This document shows, piece after piece, positions 1-8,593 of a stretch of 64,000 nucleotides of DNA. A program made the translations under genes and the position numbers. The stretch covers positions 77,087 to 141,086 of the forward strand of contig DASVAS010000069.1 in NCBI GenBank assembly GCA_036376245.1, given 5' to 3'. The notes under the pieces are model-generated. The model searched no databases and had not been told where the DNA came from. It saw only the letters and a list, made by a program, of their open reading frames with translations. Position 1 is the first letter of the stretch. Every line of letters starts with the position of its first letter. Source of the stretch: DATARR01 sp036376245. Its GTDB lineage: Bacteria; Acidobacteriota; Thermoanaerobaculia; Multivoradales; UBA5704.

Positions 1-96
1 CAGGGCGACGAGCAGGTTGGGAAGGAGCAGAACGAAACCCCTCGCCCAGCCCATCACCTTGCCGCTCAGGAGCTCCCAGGCTTTCCCCAACCCCAT
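1..96 (-). CDS. N-terminus of a probable MscS-type mechanosensitive channel (partial)
   Basis: The gene starts with ATG at 96 and runs off the left edge, so only 32 residues are visible. They contain a tryptophan-rich amphipathic start (MGLGKAWELL) followed by a hydrophobic stretch containing LLLPNLLVAL. This pattern, a short amphipathic helix leading into an 'LPNLL-AL' first membrane helix, is typical of the N-terminus of small-conductance mechanosensitive channel family proteins. It lies 9 nt downstream of the acetyltransferase stop on the same strand and may be the last gene of that run. The call rests on this short segment only; another membrane protein is possible. Confidence 0.45.
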   Translation of the reverse strand, partial: MGLGKAWELLSGKVMGWARGFVLLLPNLLVAL

Positions 97-105
97 GGTC
101 GGAGA

Positions 106-693
106 TTAACGCAAACCTTGCGCCAGCCTCGCCTCCAGCCCCGCCTTCACCCCGGGCCATTCCTCCGCGAGGATGCTGTACATCGCCGTGTCGCGGATAT
201 AGCCGTTGGAGCGCATCTGGTAGCGGCGGAGCACGCCTTCGCGCTGGGCGCCCAGCTTCTCGATGGCCCGCTGGCTGTGCAGGTTCCGGGAGTCGGTCTT
301 GAACTGCACGCGGACCGCGCCCAGATCCTCGAAGGCGTGGCGGAGGAGCAGGTACTTGCTCTCCGGGTTCACCCGCGTGCCCTGGTGGGCCTTGCCGATC
401 CAGGTGCGGCCGATCTCCAGCCCCAGGTGCGCGGGGCGGATCTCCAGATAGCCGGTCATCCCCACGGCCTCCCCCGTCGACTTCAGGAAGATCGTGTAAC
501 CGAGCGTGGCGGGCAGCTCCATGGAGTGCCGCACCCAGTCCTCGAAGGCCGCGAGCGTCTCGTCCCGCGGCGATTCGAGGGTGTACTGGAAGACCTCCGG
601 CCCGGCCTTGGGCCAGAGGAGCGGCGCGTGCTCGGGCGCCAGAGGCTCCAGGAAGATCGTGGAGCCTTCAAGGCGGACGGGCTCGACCTTCAC
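106..693 (-). CDS. GNAT family N-acetyltransferase
   Basis: This 195-residue protein has the layout of RimJ/RimL-type GNAT acetyltransferases. It begins with an 'RLEG...I.LEPLAPEHAP' strand, has a central GMTGYLEI strand and an LEIGRTWIG strand, and ends with the NLHSQRAIEKLGAQREGVLRR region that forms the acetyl-CoA-side helix and last strands. These enzymes move an acetyl group from acetyl-CoA to an amine; the substrate cannot be read from sequence. The start chosen is GTG at 693, which overlaps the TGA of the upstream DUF885 gene (GTGA), implying translational coupling. A much longer frame through this region is only a shadow of the neighbouring gene. Confidence 0.85.
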   Translation of the reverse strand: MKVEPVRLEGSTIFLEPLAPEHAPLLWPKAGPEVFQYTLESPRDETLAAFEDWVRHSMELPATLGYTIFLKSTGEAVGMTGYLEIRPAHLGLEIGRTWIGKAHQGTRVNPESKYLLLRHAFEDLGAVRVQFKTDSRNLHSQRAIEKLGAQREGVLRRYQMRSNGYIRDTAMYSILAEEWPGVKAGLEARLAQGLR

Positions 694-2510
694 TTCGTCT
701 TCGTCTCCGCCACCCAGGTCCGGATGTTCTTCTCCAGCAGGTCCAGCGGCACCGCGCCCCGCCCCAGCACCTGGTCGTGGAAGGCGCGGACGTCGAACTT
801 CTCCCCCAGCTCCTTCTCGGCGAAGGCGCGCAGCTCCTTGATCTTCAGCTCGCCGATCTTGTACGCCAGGGCCTGCCCCGGCGAGACGATGTAGCGGTCC
901 ACCTCGACCACGATGTCGTGCTCGGCCTTGGCGGCGTTGGCCTTGAAATAGTCGATCGCCTGCTGGCGCGTCCAGCCCTTGGCGTGCATGCCGGTGTCCA
1001 CCACCAGGCGGACCGCCCGCCACATCTCGTAGGTGAGCTGGCCGAACTTGGAGTAGGGGTCCTTGTAGAGGCCCAGCTCCTCGCCCAGGCTCTCGGCGTA
1101 GAGACCCCAGCCCTCCACGAAGGCCGTGTAGTTGTCGTACTTGCGCCACTCGGGGACGCCTTCCAGCTCGGCGGCCAGCGAGAGCTGCAGGTGATGGCCC
1201 GGCACGGCCTCGTGCAGGGTGAGGGCCTCCATCTCCCATTTCGGCCGCGACTTCAGGTCGTAGGTGTTGGCGTAGAAGTAGCCGGGCCGCGCGGCCGCCA
1301 GCGAGCCGCCGTCGTAATAGGCCGTGGTCTGCGACTTCTCCGCGTAGGAGGGGATGGCGATGACGCCGTAGGGCAGCCGCGGCAGCGTGCCGAACAGCTT
1401 GATCAGCCCGGGATCGATCCGCTTGGAGATGTCCCGGTAGCCCGCCAGGAGGTCCTCGGGCTTGTCGTAGAAGAACCGCGGGTCGGTGCGCAGGAACTTC
1501 TGGAAGTCCTCGAAGCTCCCCTTGAAGCCGGTGGAGGCGATGAGCTCGTCCATCTGCTTGCGGATGCGCGCCACCTCGGCGAGGCCGATCTGGTGGATCT
1601 GCTCGGGCGTCAGGTCCGTGGTCGTGTAGCTCTTCGCCTGGTGGGCGTACCACGCCTTGCCGTCCGGCAGGTCGCTCATGGCGATCGAGTCCCGGGAGGC
1701 CGGCACGTAGGTGTTGGCCAGGAAGTCCTGGAGCTTGCGGAAGGCCGGCGCCACCTGTTCATTGAACGCCTGCACGGCCTCGCGCTTCAGGCGCTCCTGC
1801 TCGGCGGCGGAGACCGTCGCCGGGAGCTTCTGGAAGGCCCGCAGCATGGGACTCTGCATCGGGTCCTGGACGAGCAGGTTCTGCACCTGCTGGGGGATGT
1901 CGCGCAGGGTCACCTTGGGCGGCGTGATGCCTTCCTCCAGCCCCTTCCGCAGCAGCGCGATGGTCTGGTCCACGACCCTGGGGACCCCGCGCAAGCGGGC
2001 GAGGATGTTCTCGTAGTCCTGGACGTTGTTGGCGGGCATGATGGCGAGGAGCTGCGGGATGCCCTGCTGCACGCCTCCCAACTGGTTGACGACCAGGTAC
2101 TCGCCGTGGAACTTCTCGCCCTCGATCCCCTGCCGGGCGCGCCGGACGGCCAGGTCGTAGTTCACCTGCTCGGCGGGCGTGAGCCTGGCGCGCTCGATGG
2201 ACTCCAGCGCCGCCAGGATCTTGTGGGCGACCTGCCGGCCGAACTCGATGGCCTCGAACGAGGAGTCGGACCATTTGTCGTTGTGGCCGGGGATGCCGAG
2301 ATAGGTGGCGCCCTCGGGGAACGCCTGGATGTTGTAGTCCCAGAACAGGTCGTAGAGCTTCTTCACCCGCTCGCTCTCGCTCCCCTGCCCGCCGGTGGTG
2401 GGGAACTCCTCGAACTTGCGGGCGTACTCCACCAGCACGGGGTCGACGGCCAGGGAGGCCGCCGCCGCGGCCAGCAGCAGGACGGCGAAGGTCAGGACGG
2501 TCTTTCTCAT
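690..2510 (-). CDS. DUF885 family secreted putative metallopeptidase
   Basis: This 606-residue protein has a signal peptide (about residues 1-22, hydrophobic core LTFAVLLLAAAAASLA). The body is the long helical DUF885 domain. The family signature HEAVPGHHLQ lies at about residues 433-442, where H433, E434 and H439/H440 are the likely metal-site residues. DUF885 proteins are thought to be gluzincin-like peptidases, and some members are carboxypeptidase-like; the substrate is unknown. It sits 9 nt downstream of the secreted M28 aminopeptidase gene on the same strand, so the two probably form a secreted peptide-degradation unit. The acetyltransferase gene overlaps its 3' end by a GTGA junction. 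Function beyond hydrolysis is inference. Confidence 0.88.
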   Translation of the reverse strand: MRKTVLTFAVLLLAAAAASLAVDPVLVEYARKFEEFPTTGGQGSESERVKKLYDLFWDYNIQAFPEGATYLGIPGHNDKWSDSSFEAIEFGRQVAHKILAALESIERARLTPAEQVNYDLAVRRARQGIEGEKFHGEYLVVNQLGGVQQGIPQLLAIMPANNVQDYENILARLRGVPRVVDQTIALLRKGLEEGITPPKVTLRDIPQQVQNLLVQDPMQSPMLRAFQKLPATVSAAEQERLKREAVQAFNEQVAPAFRKLQDFLANTYVPASRDSIAMSDLPDGKAWYAHQAKSYTTTDLTPEQIHQIGLAEVARIRKQMDELIASTGFKGSFEDFQKFLRTDPRFFYDKPEDLLAGYRDISKRIDPGLIKLFGTLPRLPYGVIAIPSYAEKSQTTAYYDGGSLAAARPGYFYANTYDLKSRPKWEMEALTLHEAVPGHHLQLSLAAELEGVPEWRKYDNYTAFVEGWGLYAESLGEELGLYKDPYSKFGQLTYEMWRAVRLVVDTGMHAKGWTRQQAIDYFKANAAKAEHDIVVEVDRYIVSPGQALAYKIGELKIKELRAFAEKELGEKFDVRAFHDQVLGRGAVPLDLLEKNIRTWVAETKTK

Positions 2511-2519
2511 GATCTTTCC

Positions 2520-5282
2520 TTATCGGCTGCTCTTGCCGTAGATGACTTCCAGCGCCAGTCGCTTGCCATCCCGTTCCACCACCGCCGTGGCCTTGTCGCC
2601 GGGTTTGGCGCGCTGGAGCACGTACATGAAATCCTGGATGTCGCGGACGGCCTTGCCGCCCAGCTCCACCAACAGGTCGCCGCGCTGCAGGCCCCCCTTC
2701 TCGGCCGCGCTGCCGGGCCGGACGCCGGCCAGCAGCACCCCCGGCCGGCCGTCGCCAGCGTAGTCCGGAACCGTGCCGAGAGAGGCGCCGAAGGTGCGGT
2801 TGTCCCCCCGCGGCGCCGGGGCCGGCGCGCTCTTGTAGGCGAGGCGCTGGGGCCGGTTGGCGATCTCCAGCGCGAGGTCACCCACCAGACCGGCGACCCG
2901 GGCGCCGCCGGCGGCGTTGATCCGCTGCCAGTCGTCCGAAGGCTTGTGGTAGTCGTCGTGGGTGCCGGTGAAGAAGTGGAGCACGGGCACGCCGGCGGCG
3001 TAGAAGGGGCTGTGGTCGGAGGGGCCGTAGCCCTCTCCCGAGACGGAGCACAGGAGGAGCGCCCTCTCGCAGGCGGGGTCCACCAGGGATTTCCAGTCCT
3101 CCGCCGACTCGCCGCCGAGGACGGTGACCATGTTCCCCCGCAGTCTCCCCACCATGTCCATGTTGAGCATGGCGGCGAGGTCGGTCATGGCGAGCCCGGC
3201 GGCCGGGTGGCGGGTGAAGGCGGTGGAGCCCAGCACGCCGGACTCCTCGCCGGAGAAGGCCACCAGATAGACGTCCCGCTGCAGGCGCCCGCGGCCGGCG
3301 GCGAGCTGGCGCGCCACCTCCAGCAGGGCGGCGGTGCCCGAGGCATTGTCGTCCGCGCCGTTGTGGACGTCCCGCGAATCGGGCGTCAGGGAGCCGGAGC
3401 CGCCGTGGCCGAGGTGGTCGTAGTGGGCGCCCACCAGCACGGCGCCCGGAAGGCGGCTCGCCGCGCCGGCGCGCACGACGCCGACGACGTTGACGGCCGG
3501 CTTGGTGCGCCGCTCCAGGTCGATGGCCAGCTCGGCCCGGGCGCCGGGCGCGAACAGCCGCGCTCCGGCGGCGCGCTTCACCACCACCGCGGGCAGGCCG
3601 GCGTCGCCGCCGCCGACCTCGGTGTTTTCGATGATCAGGGACGGCAGGGGCGTTTCGTCGCCCGGGGTCCCCTCCGGCAGGTCCACCACGATCAGTCCGG
3701 CGGCCCCGTGCTCGCGGGCGTTCCAGGCCTTGTAGCGAAGGTCGCCGTAGCGCCGCTCCGCCTCCTGCTGGTCGAAGGGCGCGCCGGTGGGGGTGAAGCG
3801 GCGGACCACGACGATCTTCCCCTTGGCCTCGACGCCCTTGTAGTCGTCCACCCCCAGCTCCGGCGCGGTGATGCCGTAGCCGGCGGCCACCACCTCCCCC
3901 GCCGCCCGGCCCGACGCCGAGAAGGAGGACGGCTGGAAGTCCGTCCGCGCCAGGGCCTCGCCGTTGATGGACACCGAGGTGCCCGGCCGGGCTTCCACCT
4001 CCACCGGGACGTCGAAGCGCTGGAACCAGCCGCCGTCCTCCCCCGCCGGCTCGACGCCGGCCTCGCGGAAGCGGTCGGCCAGCCAGCGCGAGGCCTCCTC
4101 CAGGCCCTTGGTGCCGATGCCCCGCCCCTCGCGGGCGTCGTCGGCCAGCCAGTGCACGGCGTCGCGGAAGCGGTCGGCCGCCTCCTTGCCGGCGGCCGCC
4201 GGACGGTCCACCCAGCGGGCCACGAAGACGTTGGTCTCGCCCGGCGCGCCCTGGTTGCGGTTGGAGGCGAAGGCGAGGCGCGTGCCGTCGGGCGAGAACA
4301 GCGGGAAGCCGTCGAAGCCGGGGGAGAAGGTGACGCGCTCGAGGCCGGAGCCGTCCACGTTGACCGCCCAGATGTCGAACTCGCGCCCCTTGGGATCGCC
4401 GTAGTTGGTCGAGAAGAGCAGGCGGTCCCCGGAGGGGAAGAAGGACGGCGCGAAGGAGGCGGCGTCGAGGTAGGTGACCTGGCGGGCGTTGCGGCCGTCG
4501 GCGTCGGCCACCCAGATCTCCAGCTTGCTGGGACGCACCAGCCCCTTCTCCAGCAGCCGGCGGTAGTCCTCCAGCTCCGGCCCCGGCTTGGGCCGCGAGG
4601 CGCGCCAGACGATCTTCGTGCAGTCCGGCGAGAAGAAGGCGCCGCCGTCGTAGCCCGGGGCCTCGGTCAGCCGCTTGACGTTCTTGCCGTCGGCGTCCAT
4701 GCGGTAGAGCTCCAGGTCGCCGTCGCGGGTGGAGGTGAAGATCAGCGCGCCGTCCTTGAGGCAGACGGTGGTCTCGGCGTCGTAGCCGGGGCTGTCCGTC
4801 ACCCGCAGGAGGTCGGAGCCGTCCGGCTTGGCGGAGAAGATCTCGTAGGCGGGATCGATCGGCCAGACGTAGCCCTGGGAACGGTCCGGCGGCGGCGGGC
4901 AGGCCTCGCCGGCCAGGTGGGTCGAGGAGTAGAGGACGCGCCGGGCGTCGGCGGTGTAGTAGGCGCAGGTCGTCCGCCCCTTGCCGGTGGAGACCAGGGC
5001 GGGCTCGCCCGAGCCGTCGGCGGGGACGCGGAAGATCTGGTCGCAGCCGTGCGGCGGGCGGGTGGACTGGAAGGTGAGCTGCGAGCCGTCGGGGGACCAG
5101 TAGGCCTCGGCGTTCTCGCCGCCCCGGGTGATCTGGCGGACGTCCGCGAGGTGGACCTCGCGGGGATCGGTCAGCGCCCCCTCCGGAGGCCGGCCGGCGT
5201 CCTCCGCGGCGGTCAGGGGACCGGCGGCCAGACAAGCCGCCAGACACAGCGTGAGGACGGACCACAGGATACGTGCGTTCAT
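2520..5282 (-). CDS. Secreted M28 aminopeptidase with beta-propeller, PA and PDZ domains
   Basis: This protein has 920 residues. A signal peptide (1-25) is followed by TolB/PD40-type propeller repeats (about 45-350; AYWSPDGSQL, AFFSPD, LFSPDGTRLAFASN). Next come a PA-like domain (about 450-580) and an M28 zinc peptidase domain (about 600-790). A C-terminal PDZ domain follows (about 830-915; GVLLAGVRPGSAAEKGGLQ). Probable zinc and catalytic residues are H620 (AHYDHLG), D644 (GADDNASG), E679/E680 (SGEES), D709 (NMDMVG) and H779 (YHKPSDD), so all ligands are present. It likely removes N-terminal residues from peptides in the periplasm or outside the cell. The start was placed at ATG 5282 because the signal peptide begins there; upstream in-frame sequence is intergenic. 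It is first in a minus-strand run with the DUF885 gene. Confidence 0.9.
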   Translation of the reverse strand: MNARILWSVLTLCLAACLAAGPLTAAEDAGRPPEGALTDPREVHLADVRQITRGGENAEAYWSPDGSQLTFQSTRPPHGCDQIFRVPADGSGEPALVSTGKGRTTCAYYTADARRVLYSSTHLAGEACPPPPDRSQGYVWPIDPAYEIFSAKPDGSDLLRVTDSPGYDAETTVCLKDGALIFTSTRDGDLELYRMDADGKNVKRLTEAPGYDGGAFFSPDCTKIVWRASRPKPGPELEDYRRLLEKGLVRPSKLEIWVADADGRNARQVTYLDAASFAPSFFPSGDRLLFSTNYGDPKGREFDIWAVNVDGSGLERVTFSPGFDGFPLFSPDGTRLAFASNRNQGAPGETNVFVARWVDRPAAAGKEAADRFRDAVHWLADDAREGRGIGTKGLEEASRWLADRFREAGVEPAGEDGGWFQRFDVPVEVEARPGTSVSINGEALARTDFQPSSFSASGRAAGEVVAAGYGITAPELGVDDYKGVEAKGKIVVVRRFTPTGAPFDQQEAERRYGDLRYKAWNAREHGAAGLIVVDLPEGTPGDETPLPSLIIENTEVGGGDAGLPAVVVKRAAGARLFAPGARAELAIDLERRTKPAVNVVGVVRAGAASRLPGAVLVGAHYDHLGHGGSGSLTPDSRDVHNGADDNASGTAALLEVARQLAAGRGRLQRDVYLVAFSGEESGVLGSTAFTRHPAAGLAMTDLAAMLNMDMVGRLRGNMVTVLGGESAEDWKSLVDPACERALLLCSVSGEGYGPSDHSPFYAAGVPVLHFFTGTHDDYHKPSDDWQRINAAGGARVAGLVGDLALEIANRPQRLAYKSAPAPAPRGDNRTFGASLGTVPDYAGDGRPGVLLAGVRPGSAAEKGGLQRGDLLVELGGKAVRDIQDFMYVLQRAKPGDKATAVVERDGKRLALEVIYGKSSR

Positions 5283-5516
5283 CGACTTATTCGCGCCTCC
5301 ATATTGGAGAGGTTCAATACGCCTGCTATTCTGCCTCAAACGGGCGGGCTGCCCCAGAGCCCGCTCCCAGGTCAAGGGAAGGAATTTCGAGGAGCTCCCC
5401 AGCCGTTATACCCATCCCCGGCATGATAATTTCATGCGCCCGAGCGGGCGACCCCGACGCATGATGGTTTCGCGACGCGCCCGGGCCCCTAGAATTCAAG
5501 GAACAGTGGAGACGCA

Positions 5517-6851
5517 ATGAACGATCAGGAAACCCAGGAGAAGCAGGACTTTGGCCAGATCCTGGCCGAGTTCGAACAGGAGGCTCCGGCGACGAACGAA
5601 GATCCCGCGGTCGGCACGAAGGTCAGCGGCAAGGTTCTGTCCGTCGGCGAGGAGTGGGTCTTCGTCGACATCGGGTCGAAGTCCGAGGCGCGGATCGCCG
5701 CGGCCGACCTCAAGGACGCCGAAGGCAACCTCACTGTCAAGGAGGGCGACGCCCTCGAGGCCACGGTGACCGGGACCGATCCCGAGAACGGCGCGCTGGT
5801 GCTGCGCCGCAAGTCGGGCGGCGGCAAGGGCAAGCGCCCCGCCGAGGTCGTCCCCGAAATCCGGCAGGCCTACGAGAGCGGCCTGCCCCTCGAAGGCCTG
5901 GTGACCGGCCTGAACAAGGGCGGCGCCGAGATCCAGGTCTATGGAATGCGCGGCTTCTGTCCGCTGTCGCAGCTCGACCTGCGCTACGTGGAGGATCCGC
6001 AGAAGTTCGTGGGCGAGAGGCTCATGTTCAAGGTCAACCGCCTGGAAGAGGGCAACCGCGGCGGCCGCGGCCCGAACATCGTCCTCTCCCGCCGCCAGCT
6101 CCTCGAGGAGGAGCAGCAGACCAAGGCCGCCGAGACCCGCGAGAAGCTCCAGGTCGGCGCCATCCTCACCGGCAAGGTCACCTCGCTGACCACCTACGGC
6201 GCCTTCATCGATCTCGGCGGCATCGAGGGCATGCTGCACGTCAGCGAGATCGGCCACAGCCGCACCACCCATCCGCAGGACGTCTTCCAGATCGGCCAGG
6301 AGGTCGAGGTCCAGGTCATCAAGATCGAGAAGGGCAAGGACGAGAAGCGCCCCGAGCGCATCTCCCTCTCCCGCCGCTCCCTGGAGCGCGATCCCTGGCG
6401 GGACGCCGCGGAGCGCTTCCCCGAGGGGACCGAGGCGACCGGCCGCGTGGTGCGCCTGGAGTCCTTCGGCGCCTTCGTGGAGCTGGCTCCCGGGCTCGAA
6501 GGCCTGGTCCACATCAGCGAGATGGGCGCCAACCGGCGGCTGAACCACTCCCGCGAGGCGGTCCAGCTCGGCCAGGACGTCCAGGTCAAGGTGCTCGGCG
6601 TGGACACCACCCGCCGCCGCATCTCCCTCTCCATGGGCGGCGGCGCGGCCGAGCGCCAGGACCGCAGCGACTTCTCCCGCGGCGAGCGCGGGAGCGGCGG
6701 CGGACGCGACCGCGGCCGGGATCGCGACCGCGGCGGCGACCGCAGCGGTGGTGGTGGTGGCGACGAGGAGTACAGCCGCAGCTCGGCCAGCTCCGGCGGC
6801 TCGGGCTTCGGCTCGATGGCCGACTTCTTCTCGCGCAGCAAGCGGCGTTAG
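5517..6851 (+). CDS. S1 RNA-binding domain protein (four S1 repeats, ribosomal protein S1-like)
   Basis: This 444-residue protein has four OB-fold S1 domains at about 23-92, 115-185, 205-285 and 300-370. The third and fourth are canonical (LTTYGAFIDLGGIEGMLHVSEIG; LESFGAFVELAPGLEGLVHISEM). The tail (about 375-430) is rich in Arg, Gly, Asp and Ser with RDRG repeats. Canonical bacterial S1 (rpsA) usually has six domains and no RG-rich tail, so this may be a shorter S1 paralogue that binds mRNA on the ribosome or acts as a general RNA chaperone. A GGAG stands about 6 nt before the ATG. The 234-bp region shared with the divergent M28 gene must hold both promoters; none was clear. A GC-rich hairpin follows the stop. 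Confidence 0.85.
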   Translation: MNDQETQEKQDFGQILAEFEQEAPATNEDPAVGTKVSGKVLSVGEEWVFVDIGSKSEARIAAADLKDAEGNLTVKEGDALEATVTGTDPENGALVLRRKSGGGKGKRPAEVVPEIRQAYESGLPLEGLVTGLNKGGAEIQVYGMRGFCPLSQLDLRYVEDPQKFVGERLMFKVNRLEEGNRGGRGPNIVLSRRQLLEEEQQTKAAETREKLQVGAILTGKVTSLTTYGAFIDLGGIEGMLHVSEIGHSRTTHPQDVFQIGQEVEVQVIKIEKGKDEKRPERISLSRRSLERDPWRDAAERFPEGTEATGRVVRLESFGAFVELAPGLEGLVHISEMGANRRLNHSREAVQLGQDVQVKVLGVDTTRRRISLSMGGGAAERQDRSDFSRGERGSGGGRDRGRDRDRGGDRSGGGGGDEEYSRSSASSGGSGFGSMADFFSRSKRR

Positions 6852-6856
6852 CGCGG

Positions 6857-6887
6857 CCGCGGGGGCGGGGAACACCCCGCCCCGCGG
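6857..6887. terminator. GC-rich hairpin after the S1-domain gene
   Basis: Arms at 6857-6870 and 6875-6887 pair almost perfectly (one bulged G) around an AACA loop, starting 5 nt after the S1 gene stop. There is no clear T-run after it, so it may act as a weak or factor-assisted terminator or as an mRNA 3'-end stabiliser. Confidence 0.5.
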
Positions 6888-6985
6888 TCGTGTGGGGCGC
6901 CCTCCCGCCTCTTCCCTTCTCTTCCCGAGACGATCCTTTATCAAGGCCGTACAGGGCGAATTTTGCCGATCGGCCTCAAAACGGC

Positions 6986-7013
6986 TTGCAATTCCTTCGC
7001 TCTGTGGTACCCT
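6986..7013 (+). promoter_or_regulatory. Possible sigma70-type promoter for the DUF5715-LysM gene
   Basis: TTGCAA at 6986-6991 and TACCCT at 7008-7013 are separated by 16 bp, in a locally less G+C-rich stretch about 90 bp before the start codon. The -10 match is modest. Confidence 0.35.
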
Positions 7014-7099
7014 CAACTCGCCGAAATGGCGTTACCGTAAAGCATTGCGCGCCGCAGGCGCATGGGGCAACAACTGGAATGGAGTTTCGGACGCCACCC

Positions 7100-7921
7100 A
7101 TGCAGAGTCCATCTATTCTCTCCCCGCGGACGCGCCGCCCGATCGCGGCCGTCTCCCTCCTGGCGCTGGCCGTCGCGGCCGCGCCTCACCTGACGGCCCA
7201 GAGCCTTCTGGGTTCCCGCTCCTCGATGCTGCGGCAGAACGAAGCCGCGCGGGAGCACGACTACAGCTACCTCCGCACTTCCTCCGACGTCTACCGGTTC
7301 GTCGACCGCGGCCTGCTGGTGAAGCTGCGGGGGAATTCCGACTACGCGCTGGCCTCGGGGTACGTCTCGTTCCCCTACGCCCGGCCGGAGGTCAAGCTGT
7401 TCGTCGAACGCCTTTCGGACCAGTACCGCGAGGCCTGCGGTGAGAAGCTGGTGGTCACCAGCCTCACCCGGCCCATGGACCGCCAGCCGGCCAACGCCTC
7501 GCACCTCTCGGTCCACCCCACCGGCATGGCCCTGGACCTGCGCCGCAGCTCCCGCGCCTCCTGCCGGCAATGGCTGGAAGCCACCCTGCTGCTGCTGGAA
7601 GAGAAGAGCGTCCTGGAGGCCACGCGGGAGAAGCACCCGCCGCACTACCACGTCTCGCTCTTCCCCAACCAGTACCTGCGCTATCTGGACTCCAAGGACG
7701 TGCCGCGGATCCAGGTCGCGAAGAGCACCTCTTCTTCTTCGAGCAAGAGCACCGTGGCCAAGGCGTCCAGCCGGAGCAAAAAGTACAAGGTCGGCCGCGG
7801 CGACACCTTGTGGGAGATCGCCCAGCGCCACGGCGTGAGCGTGACCACCATCAAGAAGGCCAACGGCATCCGCTCTTCCCGGCTCCGCCCCGGGCAGACG
7901 CTCTCGATCCCCACGCGCTGA
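7100..7921 (+). CDS. Secreted DUF5715 family protein with C-terminal LysM domain
   Basis: This 273-residue protein has a signal peptide (to about residue 34, ending LTAQS). Its central DUF5715 domain resembles M15-type D-Ala-D-Ala peptidases in motif order: H135/H139 in SHLSVHPTGMALDLR, then D146, then H182/H184 in PPHYHVSLF, matching the HxxxxxxD...HxH zinc set. A Ser/Lys-rich linker (about 208-228) leads to a LysM domain (229-271; YKVGRGDTLWEIAQRHGVS), which binds peptidoglycan. A role as a cell-wall hydrolase or binding protein in the periplasm is therefore likely but inferred. The start at ATG 7100 gives a clean signal peptide; an in-frame ATG at 7079 is the alternative. The gene stands alone, convergent with the DUF4276 gene. 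Confidence 0.82.
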   Translation: MQSPSILSPRTRRPIAAVSLLALAVAAAPHLTAQSLLGSRSSMLRQNEAAREHDYSYLRTSSDVYRFVDRGLLVKLRGNSDYALASGYVSFPYARPEVKLFVERLSDQYREACGEKLVVTSLTRPMDRQPANASHLSVHPTGMALDLRRSSRASCRQWLEATLLLLEEKSVLEATREKHPPHYHVSLFPNQYLRYLDSKDVPRIQVAKSTSSSSSKSTVAKASSRSKKYKVGRGDTLWEIAQRHGVSVTTIKKANGIRSSRLRPGQTLSIPTR

Positions 7922-7966
7922 GCGCGCGGCGACGTCCGGTCCCACCCACCGTGGGCCGGACGTCAC

Positions 7967-8587
7967 CTACTCCCCTACAAGCGCGACAAGGCCCTGACGG
8001 AAGGCCTTGAAGCTCCTCGACCGGTTCCGGTCGGGCTCCATCCTCGCCGAGATCTCCCGCGCCGCCTTGATCTTCGCCAAGCCTCCGAGATGGTGTCCCG
8101 CTCTCTGGAGCTCGCGTTCGAGAGCTTCCCAGGTGCCGCCCTGGATCGCATCGGGATCCCGATAGCTGGTCTGTTCCGCCAGATTGCGGGGGACCCCTGG
8201 ATAGACGTCGCACAGGGCGTCAACGTCTCCGAAGAACCACGCCTCCAGCTCCTCGATCGCCAGCCGGTTCAGGACCTGAAACCGCCCTCCCCGCGCCGCC
8301 GTTCGGGTCGGAAAGCCCGCCTTGTGCGCCATGTCTTCCAGCAGGGTCTTCTGCTTCCGGCAGTCCTGCCCGTCCGAGTCGATCAACACCACGATCCCCC
8401 AATCGCCGGGGAGCCAGCGGCGATAACCGCGCAGGCGGTCCGGGAGGCGCCGCATCAGGTCGCGCTTGCCGCGGTGCGGGTAGACGGCAAAGGAGGTCTT
8501 TCCCAGGATCTTCGGGATGAGATGGGCCAGGGCGGCCTCGGCGGAAGGCTCCTCGACCAGAAATTCGAGATGGGAAAGGGAGGGCAC
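7967..8587 (-). CDS. DUF4276 family TOPRIM-like protein, partner of the AAA ATPase
   Basis: This 206-residue protein opens with FLVEEPSAEAALAHLIPKIL, whose Glu matches the catalytic acid of TOPRIM folds. VVLIDSDGQD at about residues 66-75 supplies the second acidic motif (DxD). It matches DUF4276, a family regularly encoded next to AAA_21/OLD-like ATPases. It starts 6 nt after the ATPase stop, so the pair is almost certainly co-translated. Split ATPase plus TOPRIM pairs resemble the two halves of OLD-family nucleases, several of which act in phage defence. Nuclease activity is inferred from fold motifs; no defence role is shown here. Confidence 0.8.
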   Translation of the reverse strand: MPSLSHLEFLVEEPSAEAALAHLIPKILGKTSFAVYPHRGKRDLMRRLPDRLRGYRRWLPGDWGIVVLIDSDGQDCRKQKTLLEDMAHKAGFPTRTAARGGRFQVLNRLAIEELEAWFFGDVDALCDVYPGVPRNLAEQTSYRDPDAIQGGTWEALERELQRAGHHLGGLAKIKAAREISARMEPDRNRSRSFKAFRQGLVALVGE

Positions 8588-8593
8588 CGGAAC

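Noticed and set aside
106..1653. Single 515-codon minus-strand protein covering the acetyltransferase
   Set aside because: Only the last 195 residues look like a protein family; the earlier part is an out-of-frame reading of the DUF885 gene.
777..5426. Very long plus-strand open frame opposite the DUF885 and M28 genes (1549 codons)
   Set aside because: It is a shadow created by high G+C at third codon positions of the real minus-strand genes. Its translation is low-complexity, rich in Gly, Ala, Val, Arg and His, and matches no domain.
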